This document shows, one piece after another, positions 1 through 9,762 of a DNA stretch of 64,000 nucleotides (its first letter is position 1; each line of letters starts with the position of its first letter). The notes under the pieces were generated by a model. That model worked only from the letters and a program-made list of their open reading frames with translations. It did not search any database and had not been told where the DNA came from. Origin of the DNA: Biscogniauxia marginata (taxonomy: Eukaryota > Ascomycota > Sordariomycetes > Xylariales > Xylariaceae); contig MU404132.1 in NCBI GenBank assembly GCA_022695795.1, positions 62,001 to 126,000 of the forward strand. The letters run 5' to 3'. The position numbers and the translations under genes are program-made.

Positions 1-796
1 GGTCCCATTCCATGGGGACGCTGTCAGTCGTCAATTCCGGAAAAGAGTAGTCGAACGACGATGTCAATCCAGGTATTACTGGGTCAAATAATGAAGTGAG
101 AGATGTTTCTTCAACAGCCCTCTGCGGAGGAGCCGCTGTCGGACGAGCAACCTTAGCCTTCTTCGTTACCTTCGCCTCTGGAGAGCTTGCTACGCGTCTC
201 TTGTGGCTCGGGTCGCAACGGATTTTTTTCTTGCGGCAAGCATCGCAAGCCTTTATTATCCGCATCAAGTGAGCATGATCACGTTGCTCCTTGGTTTTGC
301 AGCCCCGAGAAGCAGAATTGGTAACATCGCGTCCATCCTTGGTCATGATTTTCATGCCGGGGATGTGCGAGAAGTCGGAAGTAGTGGCAACGGCCTTCTT
401 GGAAGACGATGCCCGAGCTTTGTGGCTAGGTGATAATGAAGCGCTGGATGTTTGGGTCCATTGGCTCTCTGATATGACTGGGGAGGTGTTGAGGCTGGAA
501 CCGTATCCAGAAGCACTCGAGCTTGCCGGAGACTCGACGGCGGTGCCTAGATCCGGGTAAACCATGAAGAACTTGAAAAGCTCACCAGTGGCCATGGTGT
601 GCTCGAAGAATTCCACCGAGACGGCGGCACGCTTGTCAAGGATGGAAGCATTGCCGGGAACGTAAGCGTTGATCATCTCGTCCAACTGCTTAGACCCCAT
701 CGCGGGAAAGAACTGCAACGGGGCGCCAATTGCAGGCTGGTGGACTGAGAAGCCCATCAAGGAGTGAAGAGAGGGGTTTCGGAACATGGAAGCCAT
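1..796 (-). CDS. Partial fungal nuclear-type protein with a half Zn2Cys6 (CX2CX6C) motif; 3' end outside window
   Basis: An open frame of at least 265 residues reads leftward from the ATG at 794-796 and runs off position 1 without a stop. An in-frame stop (TAG) lies about 90 nt upstream of that ATG, which supports the start, although an upstream exon cannot be excluded. Residues about 1-90 contain HSLMGFS, GAPLQFFPAMG and EFFEHTMATGELFKFF, which I remember as conserved in a Sordariomycete family. A Ser-rich linker follows, then the basic motif CDACRKKKIRCDPSHKRR with Cys at about residues 184, 187 and 194. This looks like the first half of a fungal Zn2Cys6 DNA-binding cluster, but no second cysteine triad follows in the visible part. 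Lys-rich stretches after it could be nuclear localisation signals. A DNA-binding or nuclear role is inference; the family identity is from memory. Confidence 0.7.
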   Translation of the reverse strand, partial: MASMFRNPSLHSLMGFSVHQPAIGAPLQFFPAMGSKQLDEMINAYVPGNASILDKRAAVSVEFFEHTMATGELFKFFMVYPDLGTAVESPASSSASGYGSSLNTSPVISESQWTQTSSASLSPSHKARASSSKKAVATTSDFSHIPGMKIMTKDGRDVTNSASRGCKTKEQRDHAHLMRIIKACDACRKKKIRCDPSHKRRVASSPEAKVTKKAKVARPTAAPPQRAVEETSLTSLFDPVIPGLTSSFDYSFPELTTDSVPMEWD

Positions 797-3681
797 TCCG
801 CTGGTGAGGTTCTCAACCGGGTACGGGAAGTCGGTATGATACAGTTTGGAAAGAGATCCAGTTGGTGGCTAGGAACACGTGGGGAATCCCAACGGGAGAG
901 CACAAGGACTCATTCACCGGTTAACACCGAGATCCGTGAGAACTGATTCGATGTCGCCAACTTCAAGAAGTTTCTGTCTGGTAACAATTGCACTCAAGAA
1001 TAGTATCAACAAGCTACTTTGATCTCAGCTCGTCGAGCTGGATTGGGCTCAGTGGTGTGTGTATGGGTGGGTGGGTTTGGTTTTGGCCAGCACTCAATGC
1101 CAACTAATGAGTGTAGGGGGGGAGGATGGCCAAGCTAGAGTCAAGTCACCGTCGAATTGGCGATGCTTGGCTTACCAGCTTGAGGGGCGGCGAGGTTCAC
1201 AAAGGATGGATCTGAGTATAGGATACAGGGTCGTGGAAAGAGGAAGAAAGGAAGAATAGAGGAGTAAGAGGAGCTTGAGACCGGAAGGGAGTCAGAAGGT
1301 ATATTTCACTTTTCCGACTGAGGCCTTCAAGTTTGATGCTAAGCACTTGCAACCGCAAAGCCTCCTTCAGATGGTGGAGCCGAGAGGAGGAATATGCGAG
1401 GGAAACTTGGAGTGGAGCACGGCGAGCCAAATCGGTCTAGCGCGGGACTCGAGAGAACCCGCTACGTTGGTACCCGCATCCCAGAATTGTTAGTGTTCCG
1501 CTTGAAACACACGCTAAGTCGCTAACAATGCTAAGCCCCGGACACAAAGCTTACCTCCATCTTTAGATACGCGGAGCTGCCTCAGGCATTCCACGCTCGG
1601 CCACCTTTTTGGGGTTCGTTGAGGGATGACTCAGGGCCCCACACTACCCGCTACACTGCGAATCGAAACGCAATTCGGGTATCCAGCGCCGGGGCCCACC
1701 GCCCCTTGTATCCTTGTTTATCCTAGAAGTCGATCATCGACTCATCTCGAACTCTGTAGCACGGACACTCCTTGGTATGTCGTTATAGTTCAAATCTGTT
1801 TCTAACTACAAATAAAAAAAGAAATAAAGATTATCGTTTTAGTCTCAATATAAATTAATAAACTACCTAGGTATGTAAAAAAGATATATTTAGTATATAT
1901 ATAAGAGCTGTTCTTATAAGTTATCTATTAACTCTTTTTTTCTTATCGTTTTAATACTTGTACTTAATTAGTCCCTTATCTACATAGGTAGACTCATACA
2001 TGGATAGAACAAAGTCGGTCAACTCATCCTTATTTGCATGCACAGTAGTGTAATAGCAAGGAGGGCGGGGGCTGTGTACACTGCCTACACACGATATAAC
2101 CCACCAACCAGAACCTACCTACATACTTAACCTACATGCTATATTAACTACGCCGCAGCAGTAATCATGTAGAACCACACTCAACCTCGCAGTCTTATTC
2201 CTAATTATTCTCCACTAATATACCTACACTACACTATTATAGATAGATCTGTGTTTAGATCTACCAAATCTTTACATATGGTCCGCGGACCGCCAAGTCC
2301 CAAAAGTTCCCCCCTCCTCCCTTTCCTTCCCCCCCTGTCCCCTGGATTTTTCCTACACTAGGCACCACCCCATTATGACCGCGGGGTTGAGTCAGCTTCT
2401 ATACAATGAAAGCATGGAACCCTAGAAGTAGAGAAATAATCAATTGAGTTTAAGTCGCCAATTGAGTAGTCTTCTTTTTTTTCTTCTTTTTTTTTTACAC
2501 ACACATTACATGCATAATAAGATAATATGCCTTAGGTACCTACTTACTTACCTATGACTCCAACTACATGTAACTACATACCTAAGTGGTTTTACATTGA
2601 TGCATAACAAAACTAAAGCGCGATCATGACAAGTCTAAGTACCTTAGGTACCTAGGTAGTTTCAATTGCACTTTGAAACTTTCAATGGGGTAAAGATGTA
2701 AGGTAGATAGATACCTTAGGTACTTTAAAGTTAAAGTAAAAAGGTAAGCTACAAAGGCGGGAAACATACCTAGGTACACGACCTGGTAGACCTTATTCCC
2801 TCCACGGTCCCTATTTTCCACAGAAAACCCAACGAGAAACGACAAACCCAATTTTTTCATTCAACTGCATGAAACATCTATCTGTACCCTGTACCTAACC
2901 CACGCCGCAGCATATCAATTGAAATCCGCAAGGAAACCCTTAGTTAATCAAAGAGAGACCCGACAACCCGGCCCTACAGCGGCTAGCTGCACAGTTGGCT
3001 AAACCTTATCTTACGCCATGTGAGAGAACAATGCCCCTCCCCCCCCAACAAAGAAAAAGACGTGAAGGAAGAAGAGGGTGAAACAGGGGGGAGGGGAGAG
3101 GGATGAAGGGCGGCCTCCATTTCAAGTCCCTCACTCTCTCTCTCTCTCTATATGTATATCTATAAAACCCTGTAACTTGCAAGGAAAACATTGATAATAA
3201 TCATAATCCTATGAAAATATCCCATGCTCTCAGAATACACCACTTATCTAGCCCCCCAAAACATATACAACCAACAAACCAGCCAGCCAACCGTTTTGGG
3301 GGTATTGTACACGATTTTTTCTTTCTTTCATAAAACTCCGAATCAAGAAGATGATCGAGTTGTCAATAAAAAAAAAGGCCCAAATTGCCATACGACGAAA
3401 AAGCATGTCTGTTGGGTATAAGGTAGGTAGGTAGGTAGGTAGGTAGGTAGTATAACCGACCTGGTCAGGGAAGAAGGATGGACGAAACGACAGCAACAAC
3501 GATAACGATAATAGGAATTTTTGCCCCCCCCCACCTATTACCCTAGCAATAAGACAACAACAAGAAGAATAGAAGGAGGAAGAGGCAGAAAAGGGATGCT
3601 GTGTTCCGACCAGAGGTACCAACCCCCGGGCTACATTGTGATAGCCCGAGGCAGGTACCTAGTATCGAAACGGCCAAATCC
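797..3681. other. Intergenic region, 2.9 kb, with AT-rich patch and simple repeats
   Basis: No gene is supported here. It holds the promoter side of the leftmost minus-strand gene and the 3' side of the next one. About 1795-2245 is strongly AT-rich, and 2470-2500 has T-runs. Repeated TAGGTA / CCTTAGGTACCTA motifs lie at about 2530-2790. Simple repeats are a CT microsatellite at 3131-3149 and an AGGT array at 3421-3450. A 12-bp perfect palindrome sits at 2280-2291. Confidence 0.6.
3421..3450. repeat. AGGT tetranucleotide microsatellite
   Basis: About seven and a half uninterrupted AGGT units lie just downstream of the minus-strand gene ending at 3682. Related GTAGGTAGGTAGGTAGGTA arrays occur elsewhere, for example at 18185-18206. 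Confidence 0.9.
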
Positions 3682-3767
3682 TCAAACGGTGCACAACGGA
3701 CGAGTATCAACATCCCCTCCGACCCTCCCAACCTCGTCACTACCTCCCCATCTCCTCGCACCGCTAT

Positions 3768-3800
<33 letters not shown>

Positions 3801-5565
3801 CACTACTACCGGCGTCCTTGACGACCCACGTCGCCAGGAACCCGAGTATGAGCATGACCAGGGACCACCACCGTACGATGCATGGCTCCCCCCCGGTGAG
3901 GCTCGACGCCGTGAGCTTCCCGGCCCCGGCCCCGGCCGGGATACAGTCGCCGCCGTCATGGATGATCGTGGCCATCAGCGGGACGACGATAGGGATGAAC
4001 TGGCGCCAGGGCGACTTTACGTAGCGGAACAGGCCCGCGACGAGCCGGCATTCGGACGGCGCAGACGACAACAACGGCACGCAGCATGGCGGTTTGCGGC
4101 GGCCTGGATGGCCCGCGCGCCGCTTGGAGTCGCGTCGTTTGGCGTGGAGGCGAAGGAGAGAATACAGCATGTTTGGGCGGCTATCGTATGCCCAGCCAAG
4201 GCTGTTGTTGTCGCATGCCTCGGACTTGTTCTCGCCGTTTGTCGAGTGCTCATAGTAGCTACCCGAGTAAGAGTTGTACCAGCCGCTCGACGGTTCCGTC
4301 CCGCCCGAGTTTGGATAGCCCCACGGGGGGTCCAGGGACCAGGAGAATCCGCCTTCAGACGCGCCGGATTGGGTGTAGGTAGGCACCGACTCTCGGTCCG
4401 AGTCCTCGATCGCCGAGCCGTAAAACCATTTCTGCCACGAAGTGCTCGAGCAATTATCCGCCGTACATCTTACCGGCGTATCCCCGTCCCAGTTCGATTT
4501 TATAGCCGTGCAGCGGGTGCACTTGGACCAGTGGGGGAACTGAGCGTCCTCGAAGGGATGGTGTGAATTCCGGAAGTGGAACCTAAGGCTGCTGAACGGG
4601 CCGGTCCAAGAACATGCTTCCGACGAAACCTCGGATGCCGTATCCGTTGAAGGATTGAATTCGCACTGCCAACGGTGAGGATATCCCGGCATCTCACTCC
4701 CGATGGGGAACAATCTACCTCGTTCCTGAGTCAAGTTGAACTGCAGGTTTGTAGCTGCGCCTGGATAGTAAGGCTGTCCCTGCGAGGCTCGTGTCATCGC
4801 GGTGACAGAAGCTATCGAATTGATGTCAAAGGTTAGAATTGACTGAACGCTCGGCCGCACGGCGGTTGTCGATTCCAAGGGGCTATCGAGTTCGGTCGGC
4901 TCGTCGTTTCGAGGCGAGAGCTCAGGTGCGGCACCGCCGGTTCCAAAAGTTTCGCGGAGGTCACTGTACGATGTCCCATCACTAGGTGTCGGGACAGACG
5001 TACTGGCCCGGCTCGTAGAACGGCTTCGGTTCCCTGATCTTTCAGAAGATTCGTGATGGCCTGGGTAATTCGCTTCTAACCTGTCGAAAACGAAACATCG
5101 GCACTAGTGTCATTTAGCGACCAGGTCCATCAACGTGGGCGGTAACCCTACCGCTATCTTTTTAGCCCGGTGTTTTTCACAAATAAGTTTTAATTTTCGC
5201 TTGAAAGCAATTTCTATTCTTGATCGTGGATCGAGAGGCCCGATCCTTCTGCCCCGCCGTTTCGGCTCGCCCGTAGCCTGTGACGTTGGGCCATGATTCG
5301 AATTGTCGAGGTTGTCCGTTGGTGAATGGACAGGGCTTCTGCCGGTGTAGCTTTCAACCGTCGTGCTTCGTGACATACGCGTAGCTGCCGGGGGGTGTAG
5401 GTGCTGGTTCGCGGCACGTTCTGTCTCTCCCCGAATCTTATTGTAGACTTCCTGTACTTCGGGAGTTGACTCAACTCTCCATTTGACGGTATCAGAGGAT
5501 TCACATGTTATAGGAGTGAGCGTTGCTCTCAACTCAGCCCCGTAACTGGAATTACATTCCGCCAT
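3682..5565 (-). CDS. Fungal protein with Cys/His (zinc-finger-like) motifs and C-terminal hydrophobic segments
   Basis: Two exons, complement(3682..5103, 5152..5565), give about 611 aa. The 48-nt intron has GTAGGG at its donor and TAG at its acceptor. Joining the exons produces CEKHRAKKIA-CRCFVFDRLE, which restores a cysteine-rich junction I remember from uncharacterised Sordariomycete proteins; each exon alone ends in a stop soon after the splice site. The middle holds a C2H2-like WQCEF...EAC...LRFHFRNSHH pattern and a CTRC...RCTADNC pattern, probably metal binding. The C-terminal third has two hydrophobic stretches (around FIPIVVPLMATII and WWSLVMLILGFLATWVV) and a Gly/Ser run encoded by a trinucleotide repeat near 3767-3810. 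The ATG is at 5563-5565. Function unknown; a membrane-attached zinc-binding protein is inference. The last 130 residues could contain an unrecognised intron. Confidence 0.7.
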
Positions 5566-7017
5566 GATCGTGATGGAGAAACGGTTGCAAGTGGGCGGCC
5601 ACTTCTCTATGACCCTAGCAGACAGCCTCGCCTGCCAGACACTTGCCCGGGGGGTAGAATGGTATAATATTGGACGAAGAGAAGTATACTAGGCAGCAAC
5701 AGCAAGAGAGGCAGGGCAGACTTAAGTAGCGTAAAGGGAAGAGCAGCAAGCATATATATGGCCAACCGAAGGAAACTTGCGAGGTAAAGTAGCAGAGTTC
5801 GAAAGCTGGGGCAGTGACCAGAAAAAAGCGAGCGAGGAGGACAAAACGGCGCAGTCGCGTGAGAGCGACAATTTGAGTCGAGGCTGACAGAAGGCATTTT
5901 GTTATACAGAGGTACGTACACATATGTACCCAAGGCATGCAGCCGGCGCCGGCCAAGCATCCTAGCCAAGCATCACGCCCCCCCTCCCCCATCGTTGCTG
6001 AGGCTCTAGGTAGGTAGTTATCCGTTGCAGGATACGTGCCCCGGGTTGGCCTACAGTATCGGATAGGAAATTCGCCTGCTGTTTGGAACTGAAACAAAAG
6101 TGCCACCCTAATAACACTCGTTCTTAGGGTGATCTAGTGCCTTTTTAGGGTGACAAAACTTCCTGTCCTGGATTCCGCAATTGGGGATAATTCGGTGGGT
6201 GAGAAATTGACGTGAAGGAGGGGGAAGGGGGGCAGGGGATGCAGGCGGGCGTAGGAAATGCTCGTGAGAATAGGTCGGAACTTCTGCGGCACTTTTTGTT
6301 ACTAATCTAAGATGCTACTAATCCAAGCTGTTTCTCAGCTTTCTAATTCCCGTGCCTGTACAGAGGCAACTGAATGCGATGGGTGAAAACAAGGGAAAAT
6401 CGGTGCCATTTCTCATCTTCTCACTTACAGATCCATTTATAGTAATTGATAGGTCTGAAGCCTTCTTCATCGGTTCGTCTCATGCTTCTTGCCTACTTCG
6501 ACTCGCATGCCTGACTCGGGCTCAGAATACATGCATCTGTCCGCCGGCGGAAATGGCCGCTGTCAATCAATTGTCCTTCTGTTCCGCCCCCGAGCTTACT
6601 ACATGGTGAGCCCCCCCTGTTGATTTGTTCCTCATAGGTAAGTTCCATTTTTATGGGCATTAGCCACACAGATGTGGCTCACCAGCCATCATCCCCCCTT
6701 GAGTGGCTAGTTTCCGAAGAGTACCCATACCTAGGTAGGTAGGTAACCTAGGAGGCAAGCAAGTCTCTGATTAAGGACTGATAGTCCTACAAAGGTCAAA
6801 CGTAGGCCCAGTGGAACTGCCACCCTCTTCGTCGTGACCCAAAACAAGTGTTCAGGACATGAAAAATTTAGTACTGATTGCTTCGCCTATGTTGGCGCTT
6901 GTTAGACAGCACCCTATCCAGGACTAGCTAACAACTAAGGACTCGCGTTCCCCGTCGTTTGCCGGGTCACACGTTTGACTAGATTAATGATGAACATAGC
7001 CCGTAACCATTTCCAGC
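5566..7017. other. Intergenic region, 1.45 kb
   Basis: The promoter and leader of the gene starting at 5565 and the 3' side of the DUF2439 gene ending at 7018. Minus-strand frames of 120-163 codons at about 5607-6106 show no recognisable domain and look like leader sequence. A TACCTAGGTAGGTAGGTAACCTAGG motif cluster sits at about 6727-6752. Nothing else is seen. Confidence 0.5.
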
Positions 7018-9762
7018 CTATGATGGCCGACGGAATTCGAAAAGATCATGGGCCTCTCTGCTCCACGGCCCTCCATTCGCTCGGGCAAACCCAAACATTG
7101 GTGCCGAAGCCCCCTTTTTACCACTGTCCAGCCCCTGTTTCTTTTTGGGATTCGGCGGCTTTCCAACGTCTGAAGGTATATGCGGCCCTACTTCTGATGG
7201 CAGAGGGCATATCGGCATTTGTCCCGCGGCATCTGATGGCTTGGCAGCTTTTTTGCCTCTGGTGGCGGGGTTGACAAGTCTAGGAACGGGCGCGCTCTGT
7301 GGTTTCGTTGCTATTGGATTTTCGAGTTTAGTGGCATATCTATCTGTCCCTGTGCTCAATGAATTTGATGTTGCACTATCTTGCCTTTGAAGTGGAGCCC
7401 CTATTTGTTCCTCAGGGGGGGCAGAGGGATCTCGAGCTTTAGTAGAATTGCATCCCTGATCAAGCTTTGCCATGGTGATCGTTAAGTCCCGACCAGGGAC
7501 GAGATCTTGGGCCTGAAGGTCTTCAACTTGTTGCGTTTTAACTGTGATGATGTTTTCTGTCACTGTCGTTATTTGAACTGGTGACTTCTCAATGGTGGGC
7601 TGATCTGACGGCAAGTAAACTGCGGGCCCCTGTCCGGTGCTGCCATTCTGTACAAAGTTATTGCGAGAAACCAGTTCTTCATCGTCTTCGTCAAATATGA
7701 ATCCAATCACTTCTTTACTGCGTATGTTCTTGCGGCCTAAGTGAGCTAGTCGGGGAGCCGGAGCATCATCTGGCACGGCGTATTCCCTTGCAGTTGATGC
7801 CCCACGTCTCTGATCAAGTTTGTCACTTGTGCTAGGATCAATGTCATCTTCAACAGGATATTTTTTCTTCCGCAATGACCGCCTTTTCCGAGGGGGGCTG
7901 TCTTCGTCCGTCTGGGCACCGTCTTGTCGACTCTGTGATTCCGTCTCTCCGAATGAATCATCCCGTAAGGGACTAGAACTACGGCGATTTCGATTCAGAT
8001 TAGAAGAAATATCGGGCTCATCTTGCGGATAGCTCTCAACACCTATAGCTTTGCTTTGCTTTCTCGCCATCGTTTCATCGTCTTGATCTGGCGGACTTAT
8101 TCCCCTCTTGTTTTTTCGCCGAACTTTTCGGGCTGGGGGTTTGGGTTCCGCATGTGTTTCTAAAGAATCAAACGGTTCATCGTCGATAAGCTTAACAGTA
8201 CCTCGGCTGCGCCGATGTGCGCCGATTTGAGCTTCGCTAGTTGGTGGTGCTTCTTTCTTAGATCCCATTTCACTCAAACCATCGACAAACGGCTCTTCAA
8301 ATGATTTAGACAGAGGACCAGAATTCTCCCGAACTTTGGTTATCTTGGAGGTCGGTAGGGAACTACCACTAGATCCCCTCTCGGATATCATTAACAAGCC
8401 CCGCTTCTTCCTTGGTTTGATACGTAGCTCTGTCCTTGGCTCAGTTACTGAAGGCGGCTCGGCAGGAGATGGCTCTTGCTCTGCAGTCAGATCGACGATT
8501 TTCGACGAATCCTGTACTTCTGTTTGCAGATGGCTTCGTTCTCGGTCTAACTTTTTAGGCCTGCTTATTTGCCGCTGTTCATCTCCTGTCTTCCCCACGT
8601 GGTCCTTTGAAATGGAACCATTATCGGGAATAGGATGCTTAGTGCTAGTTTTCAGCATCGGTTTACTTGTCCCATGAGTATCACGTAGGTTCCAGTTTAT
8701 CGAGGTTGATTGAAGTGGATTATGAGGCCTCAGGGGTGCCACCTTAGCTTCCCTACTGAACTCGGGCTTTCTAGCATGAGAAATAACCGTAGCAGACGAC
8801 CTCTGCCGGAAGATATCAGTTTCACTTCTTAACGGAGAAGACGGCGGGTCAGGGTCGTCTATGATGGTAACCTGTGCTGGGGGTTTCGAAAGTCTCGGCG
8901 GTTTGACCTTTAGAAGCGAACTTCCCGAATGAACGCGTGGAGGCCCTGCTCGTACATCTGTGGAGGTTGCACGAGTCATTGGCGTGGGATCCGGGTCGCT
9001 ATCATGGTGGCTCGAATCGGAGGATGCCGGGGCTGGACTGTCTTCTCGGACACGCGAGATCCTGGGAGGTTGATGGCGGACGGGAGCTGAACTCAGAGGC
9101 CGGCCTGACAGAGTCAATGTTGCTCCAAATAAGCTTTGTGCGTAACCGCTCTTGCTTGGAGGCGATACATCCCGTTTCCTTCGTTTCACCGGCCGGGTGC
9201 TATCATCTTGAGGCGAGGCTATCTGCCTCTGCCTTTCTTCGTAGGGCGACTCGGTGGGCATAAGTGCGCGGCCATGATGTCCAGTAGGAGTGCCAATCAC
9301 GTTATGAAGTGGCCTCTGCTGCAGTTGAAAATGGGGCGTGACGGCCTGAGGCGTCGCAGATTCAGCCGTCGGAGGTCGTCGCGCAAGAGCGGCAGATTGT
9401 CGCTTGGCCTTTTCCTGGGCCCTCTTGTCGATCAGCTCGGACAAATCTTGGTCCCGGCTCCCAACACATTCGGCAACCTGAACGAGGCTGCTACCCCTTT
9501 CAAGTTGCAGCTCTTCGCCTTCACCAAAATCATAGTCCTCGCACCAGTGAGTATCGCCCACGAAGTTCCCGCGCTCATCGTAGACCATAAGCCGTTTATT
9601 GAAGGTGTGGTACTTGAGACGTCCATCCTGCCAGCGTTTTTGCTTCCTACGAAGGTCGTGTGTGAATAGGCAGACAAATTCGAGGACGGGCGCGGTGCTG
9701 GCGCGTGGTGCAAGACCAGTCGGCGATGCGGAGCTTTGCATGACCTGCACCGCGGAGGCCAT
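7018..9762 (-). CDS. DUF2439-domain protein, Mte1/Dbl2/ZGRF1 group (homologous-recombination factor)
   Basis: A single 914-aa frame from the ATG at 9760-9762 to a TAG at 7018-7020. Residues about 26-110 carry the DUF2439 signature: LEFVCLFTHDLRRKQKRWQD, then LKYHTFNKRLMVYDERGNFVGDTHW and a charged segment ending near ELIDKRAQEKAK. In yeast Mte1, fission yeast Dbl2 and the N-terminus of human ZGRF1 this domain supports recombination repair by working with Mph1/Fml1-type helicases at D-loops. The remaining 800 residues are low-complexity, Ser/Pro/Lys-rich and apparently disordered, with many basic RKKRG/PPRKRR patches consistent with nuclear import. The C-terminus ends with GPWSREAHDLFEFRRPS. 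There is no helicase domain, so the gene is Mte1/Dbl2-like and not full-length ZGRF1-like. No intron is needed. Confidence 0.85.
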   Translation of the reverse strand: MASAVQVMQSSASPTGLAPRASTAPVLEFVCLFTHDLRRKQKRWQDGRLKYHTFNKRLMVYDERGNFVGDTHWCEDYDFGEGEELQLERGSSLVQVAECVGSRDQDLSELIDKRAQEKAKRQSAALARRPPTAESATPQAVTPHFQLQQRPLHNVIGTPTGHHGRALMPTESPYEERQRQIASPQDDSTRPVKRRKRDVSPPSKSGYAQSLFGATLTLSGRPLSSAPVRHQPPRISRVREDSPAPASSDSSHHDSDPDPTPMTRATSTDVRAGPPRVHSGSSLLKVKPPRLSKPPAQVTIIDDPDPPSSPLRSETDIFRQRSSATVISHARKPEFSREAKVAPLRPHNPLQSTSINWNLRDTHGTSKPMLKTSTKHPIPDNGSISKDHVGKTGDEQRQISRPKKLDRERSHLQTEVQDSSKIVDLTAEQEPSPAEPPSVTEPRTELRIKPRKKRGLLMISERGSSGSSLPTSKITKVRENSGPLSKSFEEPFVDGLSEMGSKKEAPPTSEAQIGAHRRSRGTVKLIDDEPFDSLETHAEPKPPARKVRRKNKRGISPPDQDDETMARKQSKAIGVESYPQDEPDISSNLNRNRRSSSPLRDDSFGETESQSRQDGAQTDEDSPPRKRRSLRKKKYPVEDDIDPSTSDKLDQRRGASTAREYAVPDDAPAPRLAHLGRKNIRSKEVIGFIFDEDDEELVSRNNFVQNGSTGQGPAVYLPSDQPTIEKSPVQITTVTENIITVKTQQVEDLQAQDLVPGRDLTITMAKLDQGCNSTKARDPSAPPEEQIGAPLQRQDSATSNSLSTGTDRYATKLENPIATKPQSAPVPRLVNPATRGKKAAKPSDAAGQMPICPLPSEVGPHIPSDVGKPPNPKKKQGLDSGKKGASAPMFGFARANGGPWSREAHDLFEFRRPS

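Noticed and set aside
3601..4566. 321-codon plus-strand frame opposite the Cys/His-motif gene
   Set aside because: It mirrors the real minus-strand coding, is Arg-rich without domains, and contains a poly-Thr run from the trinucleotide repeat.
5607..6106. Minus-strand frames of 120-163 codons with hydrophobic stretches
   Set aside because: Immediately upstream of the gene starting at 5565 on the same strand. Leu-rich because of pyrimidine-rich leader DNA, with no conserved features.
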